Positions 8,201 to 16,600 of a stretch of DNA of 20,077 bases are shown piece after piece. Numbering within the stretch: the stretch's first letter is position 1; each line of letters opens with the position of its first letter. A model generated the notes under the pieces. That model was not told where the DNA came from and ran no database searches. It saw only the letters and a list, made by a program, of their open reading frames with translations. The translations under genes were made by a program, and so were the position numbers. Source of the stretch: Amphimedon queenslandica (Eukaryota > Porifera > Demospongiae > Haplosclerida > Niphatidae); assembly GCF_000090795.2 (NCBI RefSeq), contig NW_003546643.1:73200-93276 (forward strand), written 5' to 3'.

Positions 8201-9936
8201 ACCTGGCAACAAGGCCTCTATCTTGGACTGCATTGCCATTGACATTGCACTAATAATGCACTTCTGCCCCATTGACCGTAATTTATAATTATTCAAATAA
8301 AAGTAATGAATACGCCCTATTACATGTACATTAACTTTAATTGTCTCTATGCTTTTACACATACATAATATACATGCTTCTTTCTCTTGTTGCTCCCTCT
8401 CCTTCTCTCCCTCATTCTCCCTACATGTATCTCTCTCTCCATTTATCTTAAAACATGCTCTCTCCCTCTCCCTCTCCCTCCCTCCCTCTTTCCCTCCCTC
8501 CCTCCCTCTCTCTCTCTCCATACCCTGTGGTTGTCAAGTGTTTTTTCTTTTTCTCTACATTTCTTGTTCACTTCTTCCCTCAGTTCATCCAGTTCCCTGC
8601 TAGCTATGTCACACTTCTGTTCCAATGTTAACTTCAATAGCCTACACAGATATAATAATAACAACAACAAAAAAACAATGTAACAAGAGTATAAGTACAT
8701 GTACATGTGTATGTATGTACATGTATAATATAAAAAACAAGAATACCAACTTTACATGTACGTCACTGAGAATACTGAATAAATTAAAATTTACATTCTA
8801 CCTTCAGTCTCTTACATGTACATGTACACATGTACAATGTACATACATTGTAAAAATCATCATTATCGTTATTATGCACATTCATTTTATATTTTTACTA
8901 TGTACTTTTCCACACTGGGTCCTCCTATTCTTTGTCTTCCTTTTTTCCTCTGCCCTCCTCCCACTGCTGGCAGCACACGTGACTCCAGCTGAGCTGCTGC
9001 TGCATTAGAAACTGAAAAATAATACAAAAAATTACATCTCTCTCATGTACCATTAAAAGCCCAGGCATCTATTTCATAAAATGGTATTTGAACCTCAAAA
9101 AAATTTTTAAATAAAAAAACTTTGGCCTAGAGCGGGATTCAAACCAGGGACCTCATGCACTTGACTTCAAGAACTTAAGGAACTATCTACCATGTATCTC
9201 AGTTACAAGAAGGCTAGATTTGTGTATTTATACTTCCATTCTATTGCTACCCCAGCGCTTATTCACATCCAGCTTTTCTTTAAGGATATATAGTACATGA
9301 CTACATGTACATATACATGTACATGTACGTGCATGTACACATACATGTACATGTACAAGAGCAATGTACAACATGTATTTTTACTCACTATAAATACAAT
9401 GTACATGTACTGTACAGGTTTATATTACTACTTACCCATCATGTCTTTAGGATCAAGTCTTTTAATAAATTTTTCAAACATGTTAACTTCTTTCTCAAGA
9501 AATTTACAAGTATGCCTGTAATTAAACAATCATGAACATGTGAAGTCAGTCCTTCTCAGTGTGTTAATTTGTTATTAGCCACATAAATGTACATGTATCT
9601 ACAGTACATGTACATGTATATTCTATTTTAAATTGTCTGATGTACATATAATCACATACATCCAAAATTTTAAGCTGATAAAGGTCTTGATTGCCAAACT
9701 GCAAAAATTAGTGCAAAGTATATGCAAGTGACATCTTGTAACTCATAATAATGACAAAAAATATTGGTTTGTATGATTAAATTAATTAATACTGATTCTT
9801 ACTCGGTTTGTTCCAACAATTGCTTGATCTGGTCAGTTTCCATTTCCAGTAGAGACTCAGGAGGCACTGGATTCGACGAATCACTAACCAGTGACCCGGA
9901 TACCTCGCTTACTGTCCGAGACAAACTAGCCGCCAT
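5280..9936 (-). CDS. CCDC113: CCDC113/CFAP263 ciliary coiled-coil protein (10 exons, ~387 aa)
   Basis: Exons in transcript order: 9936-9803, 9515-9436, 9011-8906, 8641-8524, 7778-7686, 6988-6929, 6824-6744, 6381-6118, 5756-5688 and 5438-5280. Every junction keeps frame with GT-AG ends, and the product (387 aa) is close to the human length of 377. In vertebrates CCDC113 works with CCDC96 in axonemes and centriolar satellites. The order of conserved blocks matches the human protein as I recall it: MFEKFIKRLDPKD in exon 2; a Lys/Arg-rich loop in exon 3; EFQRDI in exon 5; LKNSAMKVKRKK in exon 7; LLELKLSAGKTMQTLNYYK and QRQELLSKIE in exon 8; VMAYVSER and IWQRKVEIAEVNL in exon 10. Most of it is predicted coiled coil. 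The last ~19 residues come from the TACATGTACA repeat and replace the family's usual tail. An X-box-like site lies 25 bp before the ATG. Exon 3 uses a GTACAT donor. Confidence 0.9.
5465..5625 (-). repeat. Single reversed copy of the AAAGTTTGAGCTGATTCC repeat family
   Basis: Read on the minus strand, this part of CCDC113 intron 9 contains AGAAAGTTTGAGCTG, then ATTCCAATCAAAATTG, then AAAAGTTGCTCAAAA. These are the same phrases, in the same order, as the tandem copies at 13925-14480. Confidence 0.55.
7902..8298. repeat. Near-perfect 175-bp inverted repeat, each arm with a 46-codon frame
   Basis: The left arm is 7902-8076, the right arm 8124-8298, and the loop is 47 bp; there are no indels. I count 11 differences between the arms (about 94% identity), all transitions. 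Seven of them are CG/TG or CA/TG type, the pattern expected from decay of methylated CpG. Each arm holds an open frame of 46 codons starting MGQK and ending ESIGKSM (7928-8068 on +, 8272-8132 on -). Of ten differences inside the frame, seven fall in codons that change residue, so selection on the protein is not evident. The structure sits in CCDC113 intron 4. It could be a foldback transposon remnant or an inverted duplication. I recognise no homologue of the short frame. Confidence 0.8.
8386..8520. repeat. Long polypyrimidine/polypurine tract
   Basis: CT-rich on the plus strand, hence GA-rich in the CCDC113 pre-mRNA, with (CCCT)n blocks at about 8464-8508. On the minus strand this gives runs of GGGAGGGAGGG, a potential G-quadruplex or H-DNA sequence. 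It starts only a few bases after the exon 4 donor (8524). Confidence 0.75.
9122..9215 (-). repeat. tRNA-like sequence, probable SINE or tRNA pseudogene
   Basis: On the minus strand GGTTTGAATCC closely matches the tRNA B-box (GGTTCGANTCC) and is followed by CGCTCTAGGCC. A weak A-box-like TGGTAGATAGTTCC lies about 50 nt upstream. The T-stem pairs poorly and no matching 5' acceptor stem is present, so it is not an intact tRNA gene. It lies in CCDC113 intron 2 beside an A/T-rich tail. Confidence 0.4.
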
Positions 9937-9939
9937 CTT
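9929..9939 (-). promoter_or_regulatory. YY1-type motif overlapping the CCDC113 start codon
   Basis: On the minus strand AAGATGGCGGC matches the YY1 core and contains the CCDC113 ATG (9936-9934). In vertebrates YY1 sites often overlap the start codon in this way. That this one is bound is inferred. Confidence 0.45.
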
Positions 9940-10060
9940 CAATCAAGTGTTCCAACAACCGTAACCATAGCGACGATTCTAATTAACGCCCACCACCAGT
10001 ACTATACACACAAACGTAATAAGAGTCTGGAAAAGAAAATCATTTTGGATCCTTTGAGAG
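9937..10060. promoter_or_regulatory. Divergent promoter of CCDC113 (-) and SNRPD1 (+)
   Basis: Only 124 bp separate the two start codons, so both 5' UTRs and both promoters must fit here. It contains the X-box-like site at 9961-9974. No TATA box is apparent. Confidence 0.6.
9961..9974 (-). promoter_or_regulatory. RFX X-box-like site before CCDC113
   Basis: Read toward CCDC113 the site is GTCGCTATGGTTAC, 13 of 14 positions of RYYNYYATRRNRAC. RFX factors drive ciliary genes through X-boxes close to the start, and CCDC113 is a ciliary gene, so placement supports function. Confidence 0.55.
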
Positions 10061-11616
10061 ATGAAGCTAGTGAGGTTAGATATAGATGCAATAGTGGTTT
10101 ATCTATCATTATTTTAATAATAAAGGTTTTTGATGAAACTAAATCATGAAACTGTCACTATAGAGCTGAAGAATGGTACTGTAGTACATGGGACAGTTGC
10201 TGGTAAGCCACACCTACTAATTATATACTATGGAGTGAATCTAGTAATATTTTCAATGTAGCTTTAATGAGTTTTTGCTATTTTAAATCATGCCTTGTAG
10301 ATTAACTTCGTTGCCCCAATAGTGTTCTACTACATGTATGTATTTTGGCAAAATTGACTTGGCGGAGAGAATTTTCCATTTTTAATTATTTTTACTTTTG
10401 CATATGTACTTGTGTTGTGTAGAAGTTTGAGCTGATAAGAGAGAGGGGCTGTCTAAAGCATCTCTAAAGGCTGAAGAACTTAAAAGCAGTTTGATCTAAG
10501 ACTCCTCTAGATTAGTCCTCTCATTGACAGAATTAAAATTGAGAGAGAAGCTTGATAACTGAGACTTTTAGCTTGGCTCATTTTTCTGAGTGGCAAGACA
10601 GTTCATTCTTGTCTCTTTTACTGGGTTATTTTGGTTGTGTTAACTGGTGTGTTTGCTCTTTTCAGACCCCGGCCGTGAGGATGGGGTCTGAACATGCATG
10701 CAGGCTAAGAGCTGGATTGATTTTATTTAGTTCAATCTTATTTCAAACAATGTTAATTGATGGCTCATGCTCGCCCCTTCAATGTTTACATTCACCTACA
10801 CATGCAGCCAAGAATTATCATGCTGATACAGTGCTATACTGCCCAAAATCAATGAATCAGGCCTGATTGCTTAAGTGATACAGTCCTGATAGCCTATCAG
10901 AACTGCATCACTTAAGTAATCAGACCTGATTCATTGACTTTGGGCAGTAGTACTGTATCGGCATGATAATTCTTGGCTGTGTAGTTAATATTATTGTCAT
11001 TAGGTGTTGATATGAGTATGAACACTCACTTAAAGTCGGTCAAATTGACACTGAAAGGTAGAGAGCCCCTGGCACTGGACACACTGAGTCTAAGAGGAAA
11101 CAACATCAGATACTATATTTTACCTGAGAGTGTCCCTCTGGATACATTGCTGGTTGATGATACTACAAGAAGAAAAACTAAAAAGAAAGAAGGTTTGTGA
11201 CAATCAACATATGTACCTATGACTGTACAGGTAGTTATGGGTGTGTAATATTTACTGTCAAACCTGCTATTATGGATAGTTTAGCAATAAGCAAGTGGTA
11301 TTAGCTTCAATGCAACATAAAATTGATAAGCCTCTAAAATAAGGAAACTTTCATAATCAGGACAGTATCATTGGGTCCTAAAGTGTCTAGAATAGACAGG
11401 TTTGACTGCACCGCTGAAGGAAATTTGGCAAATTGATTAAATTAATTTTCAATGTATTTTAATTTGGCAAATTTGTTGCTACATACTCAAAATGTTGCTA
11501 TTAATTTTAAAGAATTTTTAATTTTTATTGTTATAGTTGCTTTGGGACGTGGTAGAGGAAGAGGAAGAGGTAGGGGGCGTGGCAGGGGACGTGGTGCTCC
11601 AAGAGGACGACGATGA
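10061..11616 (+). CDS. SNRPD1: Small nuclear ribonucleoprotein Sm D1 (4 exons, 119 aa)
   Basis: Exons are 10061-10074, 10126-10202, 11004-11192 and 11537-11616. Introns are 51, 801 and 344 bp, all GT-AG, with all phases agreeing. SmD1 is part of the heptameric Sm ring on U1, U2, U4 and U5 snRNAs. Sm motif 1 is in exon 2 ([18 protein letters not shown], then VHGTVAG) and continues into exon 3 (VDMSMNTHL). Sm motif 2 is [13 protein letters not shown]. The C-terminus is a run of GR dipeptides (residues 97-113), the arginine-methylation tail typical of SmD1, ending in APRGRR. The length equals human SmD1. Exon 1 codes for only four and two-thirds residues (MKLV plus part of Arg), an arrangement I find convincing because it restores the invariant start MKLVRF. 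An ATTAAA at 11638-11643 may be the polyadenylation signal. Confidence 0.97.
10796..10984. mobile_element. Foldback hairpin element in SNRPD1 intron 2
   Basis: Arms of about 94 bp meet almost without a loop (CTGATAG-C-CTATCAG at 10886-10900). Shared phrases include GCCAAGAATTATCATG and ACTGCCC and TCAATGAATCAGG. Besides a 4-nt and a 2-nt indel the differences are transitions. It fits a non-autonomous palindromic MITE. A plus-strand frame at 10552-10866 overlaps it but is not gene-like. Confidence 0.7.
11253..11410. mobile_element. Pogo-like MITE in SNRPD1 intron 3
   Basis: The left end is TACTGTCAAACCTG and the right end, reverse complemented, is TGCAGTCAAACCTG. CAGTCAAACCT-type ends are familiar from pogo/Tc1-mariner MITEs. 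The 158-bp interior has no coding capacity. Confidence 0.55.
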
Positions 11617-11891
11617 AGGAACTTTTAATTAATTTTAATTAAAACAGTGTAACCATTCATGTACATGTATGCACCAATTATTGATGATGATTGAGAGAAT
11701 AAGTACAATAATAATAATTGATGCAGCAATTAGATCTACATAATAATAACGATGATGATAATAATGACAAAGCTATTGGAATTGTTTTTTTAAGTATTGT
11801 TAAGTAACTTTGAAGCATCTACAGTAACTCCCATTTGCCCTACCTCTAATTAAGCAGCACAAGCCACAAGACTAAAGTACAGGTTGGAGTA
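11617..11891. other. Spacer between SNRPD1 and the MurL-like gene
   Basis: This contains the SNRPD1 3' end (ATTAAA at 11638-11643), AAT/GAT trinucleotide runs near 11705-11765, and presumably the promoter of the MurL-like gene. I recognise no core promoter element. Confidence 0.5.
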
Positions 11892-13340
11892 ATGGCAACA
11901 AGAAATGTACAGGAGAAGGAAAGAGTGGCCTCATTGGGTGATACTGCAAGGCTGGAGCTCATCTCTCACTCTGGACCACAACTGTACATGTCGTATCGTC
12001 TCTCAGGGGGACTCTACTTCTCTACCACAGTCTGGTATCCATTCCAACTAGAAGAGCTAGACACTAAATATGGTGCCTCGTTTATGGAGGAGATTTACTT
12101 CCATTGTGCATTATTCGAGATGAATAAACTATGTACACTGGCTCCTTCACTCAAGTACATTGACCTGGGGGACTGGTCTAAGTACTTCAATAAGAAACTG
12201 GGAGAGTTATGGCGAGTACTTACCATCAAATCATTTGGTGAATGGAGATTTTTAAACAACCTCAAAAATTGGAAAGGGCCTGAGTTCTTTGGATCTGACG
12301 TTGGTTGCAGTAAGAATCCTGTTATTAGCATTGAAAGTGGCCCTGTTCGTTGTCTAGCATTTAATGGAGGAGGGAAGGATAGTCTAGTATCAATGAAGCT
12401 TCTTGAAGACATAGGAGAGCCCTTTCATTCAATAAGCTATGCACATTCAATGTTTGGTCAGGTTGAGAGACAGCGTGGTCTCACAGAGTCTCTTGTTGAG
12501 TACACTGCATCGAAGGCACACCACCGACTGTCCATCATAGACACATTCCTTAGCTCACCTCTTCCTGGAGTAATTCCTAACGCTGAAGTTGAATCCATTG
12601 TAGCTTTTGAATTATTCAGTGCTGTATTTGAAACAATACCATTAGTGCTAATGCATGGCTATACAAGTATTTGCTTAGGAAATGAGCGCAGTGCCAATAA
12701 AGGTAATTTGGTTTGGGATGGTGAAGAGATCAATCATCAGTGGATAAAATCATATGAATGCGAGAGCCTCCTTTCATCATATATCAAAGAGAATTTAATA
12801 TCTAATTTGTCATACTTCAGTTCTTTGATGCCAGTACATGATCCTTTGATATTTTCTTATCTTACTCCCTATGCTTCTGCTGTCCCTTTCACTCACTCAT
12901 GTAATTTTGGTAAACCATGGTGTCTTCGCTGTCCAAAGTGCTGCTATGTCTGGTTGGGATTCTCAGCCTATTTTTCCAAAGACACCATTCATGATACTTT
13001 TGGCGATGAGAATGTTTTTGATGTAGAGGAGAACCAAGTCTTCTTTTTTCAGATGCTCGGCCTGGGAACTCAGAAACCATTTGAATGTATAGGTGAAGTA
13101 CCAGAGGTCCAACTTGCTTTTGCACTGTGTCGTTCAAAGGGTATCACAGGTAAAGCAATGGAGATTTTTGAAGAGAAAGTAGCAGCCAATTTTGATGTCA
13201 AAAAATACGATATCATAGCCAAGTATAGTAAAGTCTATGCAAGTGAGATTGGTATTCCAGAGTCATTGGCTGAGAGCATGCTGTCAAAGCTAGGCCAAGT
13301 GTCCGAGAAGTGTAAGGAGGATATCTTGAAACAACTTTAA
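11892..13340 (+). CDS. MurL-like PP-loop protein, intronless, 482 aa
   Basis: An in-frame TAA at 11847-11849 with no ATG between supports this start. Residues 155-175 contain FNGGGKDSLVSMKLL, a PP-loop (GGxDS) nucleotide-binding motif as in ATP pyrophosphatases. Further on are GNERSANKGN (263-272), EINHQWIKSYECE (279-291), LSYFSSLMP (306-314) and a Cys cluster C337-x6-C344-x2-C347-x2-C350 in KPWCLRCPKCCYVWLGF. From memory this motif order (GGGKDS; NExSANxGN; NHQxxKS; YFS.L.P; WCxxCPKC) is that of bacterial MurL, which epimerises the terminal L-Glu of UDP-MurNAc-L-Ala-L-Glu using ATP. Animals have no peptidoglycan, so the substrate here is unknown; roles in a related dipeptide, or on symbiont or food-bacterium material, are guesses. 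No signal peptide or membrane segment is evident. The lack of introns beside spliced neighbours fits horizontal transfer, but old vertical inheritance is not excluded. Confidence 0.6.
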   Translation: MATRNVQEKERVASLGDTARLELISHSGPQLYMSYRLSGGLYFSTTVWYPFQLEELDTKYGASFMEEIYFHCALFEMNKLCTLAPSLKYIDLGDWSKYFNKKLGELWRVLTIKSFGEWRFLNNLKNWKGPEFFGSDVGCSKNPVISIESGPVRCLAFNGGGKDSLVSMKLLEDIGEPFHSISYAHSMFGQVERQRGLTESLVEYTASKAHHRLSIIDTFLSSPLPGVIPNAEVESIVAFELFSAVFETIPLVLMHGYTSICLGNERSANKGNLVWDGEEINHQWIKSYECESLLSSYIKENLISNLSYFSSLMPVHDPLIFSYLTPYASAVPFTHSCNFGKPWCLRCPKCCYVWLGFSAYFSKDTIHDTFGDENVFDVEENQVFFFQMLGLGTQKPFECIGEVPEVQLAFALCRSKGITGKAMEIFEEKVAANFDVKKYDIIAKYSKVYASEIGIPESLAESMLSKLGQVSEKCKEDILKQL

Positions 13341-13632
13341 AATCACTGTTAATTATTATTATTATTATTTTCAGTAGATCATGTACATTTACTCTATTAT
13401 CTTTGTTAACAGTCATTGTGATTCTTCTTCACAAGAGTACTCTTGCTCTTCATTATTGATGGGATGGTACATCATGTAGATGTGCATGCTTATAATGAGA
13501 AAGAATCAAATCTGTCTGATTCTATAGATATCAAGACTATTACTATCATTATCTTGATCATTATATCAGAGAATTTACTGTTTAGATAACTAGAGATTAA
13601 GAATTCAAAGTATATAAAGTTATCATTGAATT
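13341..13632. other. Convergent 3' spacer between MurL-like and RPGRIP1-like genes
   Basis: This 292-bp AT-rich stretch has an (ATT)n run at about 13352-13370. The RPGRIP1-like gene has an AATAAA on the minus strand overlapping its last codons (13640-13645). No gene is seen. Confidence 0.5.
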
Positions 13633-16600
13633 CTATTTCTTTATTAGTTTGTCTGATAATTGTTTCAGAGACTTGAGCCCTGATATCTGTATAGTTAGGA
13701 AACCCATCATCTCATCTGGATCAGCAACACTCAATACTGAATAAATAGATAAATGAGAAAAATAGTCAGTAATAATAACAAGAGATAAACTAAAATAGAA
13801 CTGTCTATACTACTCAGTTTTCATACAAATACATGTACAGTATAGGTTTACCACAAGATTAAGTTATGATACATGTATATCATTTAAATGACTATATAAT
13901 TATGCATGTAATATTATGTTGGGTAAAAAGTTCAGTTGAGCTGATTCTGATCAAGATTTTAAAAGTTGCTCAAAATGGGGCCAAAGTCCCTGTACTATGG
14001 TCTTGGGCCAAATTAATTCGTCAAAATTGAAATTTTCTGTACTTACAGTATGTTGTGCAGAAAGTTTGAGCTAATTCCGATCAAAATTGAATTTTTTTAC
14101 AAATTTTAAAAGTTGCTCAAAATTTGGACCATAGTCCTACAGGGTCACTGGCCAAATTTTGCTAAAATCAAAACAGAAAGAATTTGCCAATGTTATAGCT
14201 TTTCTTAATGCATATACATGTACATGTTCTTATGTTGTGTAGAAAGTTTGAATAGATTCCGACAAGAGTGGATAATTATCTACTCTTGATTCCAATCAAA
14301 ACTGAATTTTTTAAGAATATGAAAGTTGCTCAGAATTAGGGCCTAAATCCCTGTACATGGTCTTTAGTCAAATTTGTCAAAATTGAAAAAGAGAGAATTC
14401 TCCATAAGTTTGAGTTGATTCCCATCAAAAATAGATTTTTTTACAAATTCTTAAATGATTTACTCCAAAAGACATGTACTATTTAGTTCACTTAGCATGC
14501 TTTCTGAGAAACACTGATTGTACAAACACACACAAACACAGAGTTTTCATTATTTCTTACCGTCTTCATCAACAACGACAGAATCACCTTCTTCACTCTG
14601 CAATATCTAAGTACAATAATAAATAAATGTAAATAATACATTTCCTATCATTATAGAGGATAATAACATATACATGTAGATAATATAATATCTATGATAA
14701 TAATGAGTTAATGACACCATTATACTACGAAATGCAAAGACAAGAAGGTTTACATGTACATAAATTCTTGGCATTTTCTTGGAAAATTTTGTAATAATTA
14801 TTGATAGTGACATAAATTATTTGTTGCACTAACTTCTAACAGTTTCAAATTAGCGGTACCCAGTTCCTGACATTCAATATTATCATTATCATCTTCTTCT
14901 TGAGGATCATGGACTAGGTTCAGTTCTATTCTATAAGTGTACAGTACAAAATGTCATATACCATTATAGTAGGGGTTTTTTAGGATAACAAGTTTCGAGA
15001 ATTTTGCAGATTTTAAGATTTTGCAAAATTAAATTCCCTGAAAATCAATTTAATACAGTACAAGATGGCAAAATAGTGAAAATCCAAGAAAATTATTTTG
15101 TAAACCTATAAATACTAGGTCATTCATGAAAATGATTATCCTAAAAAACTCACTATACAGTACTTCATTATACTCTCATACTATATCATAATACTGAACT
15201 TACATTGGTTCATTACTCAATAAGAATTCTTGTAATAAATTCATTGAATTGCTCATTGGGAGAATGTGAAAATCTGCAAAAAACAACACATGTACACATA
15301 CACGTACAGTACACACATACATATACATGTATAATCATACATGCATGTATATGTACATGTATTTTATGGTTTTCATGGTTTGAGGTGTACCATTAAATAA
15401 TTGAAGATCCATTCCCTTTAAACTGTCAACCATTAAAATTATAACTATGCACAAGCATTGTAAATACATATTCATGTTTATGCATGTACATGTACATGTA
15501 CACTACATAATTATTTGACATGTACAGTATATTATGATTTAGTACACAAAACACATAATGCCTCACTAGGTACAAGCCATAAAATATAGTCCCATAAAAA
15601 TAGCCAGATATACATGTACATGTACACTGTATACAGTAAATCAGCAAACACAGTACAGTATAAATGCATACTGTACATAATTACATTAAGTACATGCATA
15701 CATGTACATGCATTTTTTACCTGTTGTGAAATTAAAGATGGCCGGTTGTCCAGGAGGTGGTTTTGGCAGAGATACAGGCGTTTCCAATTCATCAATATCA
15801 TAATCAAGAAAAGAATATTCAACAAATATATTATTAACATTAGGATCAGATAGTACAGCAGCATCTTCCTCTAATGTAAATGAGATAATTGTTAGAGAAA
15901 AAAATACCTAAAGATAAAGAGACAGGGAGAAAGAGATGACTACTATAATTTGAGTATACACGTACATACATGTACATACATTACAAATTTACAAAAAATA
16001 CTTCACTAGAAACCTAAATATTTTGTCATTATTATAATGTACATGTACATTGTAGCTTTTATCAAGACTGCAATTTTTATACATGCATGAGCATGTACAC
16101 CTGTACATGTACATGTGCTTCTTTGTCTAAAAGTTAAAGTAATAGACCATGGTTTTTTGGCTTCAAAATGATCCCCAATTTTTATTATCATTTTTGGATT
16201 TTAAAATGTAATATAATGATGTTCTTATGGCTGTGCAAAAAATTTGAACTGATTCCGACAAAATATTTTTTTGAATTAGTGAGCATTAAAAAATGAGCCA
16301 AGTTTTGAGAAGAAGCAAAGGCTACATGTAAATGTATATAGCCCATAATTTTTTTAGAAGAATGGCTTCAAAATCACCCCCCCCCCCCAATTTTTATGTC
16401 CTTATGCTGTCTAGAAAGTTTGAATTGATTCTGATAAATGTTCCTTGAGTTTAAGCATTTTTAAAATGAGCAGATTTTTGAAAAAAAAGCAAAGGCTATA
16501 GCCTATGGTTCTTTCATAACAATGGCTTTGAAATAACCCCAATTTTATTACATTTAGCTGATACATATTGATGTCCTTATATGCTATATTGAGAGTTTGA

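Larger units (their letters stand above)
5140..9640. repeat. Dispersed TACATGTACA palindromic repeats in CCDC113 introns
   Basis: Many clusters of the self-complementary unit ACATGTAC occur, for example near 5145-5335, 5870-6115, 6410-6450, 7040-7160, 7435-7475, 7590-7625, 8695-8850, 9300-9410 and 9590-9620. Variants include ACGTACATG, GTGCATGTAC and TACATTGTAC. Except for the last CCDC113 exon they avoid coding exons. They are much sparser in the neighbouring macroH2A, SNRPD1 and MurL-like genes. Confidence 0.85.

Noticed and set aside
8349..8683. Ser/Leu/Pro-rich plus-strand frames
   Set aside because: They are translations of the CT-rich tract and the antisense of CCDC113 exon 4.
9122..9215. 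Functional tRNA gene
   Set aside because: The B-box is good but acceptor and T stems do not pair, so a pseudogene or SINE is more likely.
10552..10866. 104-codon plus-strand frame in SNRPD1 intron 2
   Set aside because: It overlaps the foldback element, has no recognisable domain, and lies within a well-supported intron.
15532..15864. 110-codon hydrophobic minus-strand frame
   Set aside because: It is a shifted frame of the exon at 15721-15868; the other frame gives the C2-like RPGR-interaction sequence and the right phase.
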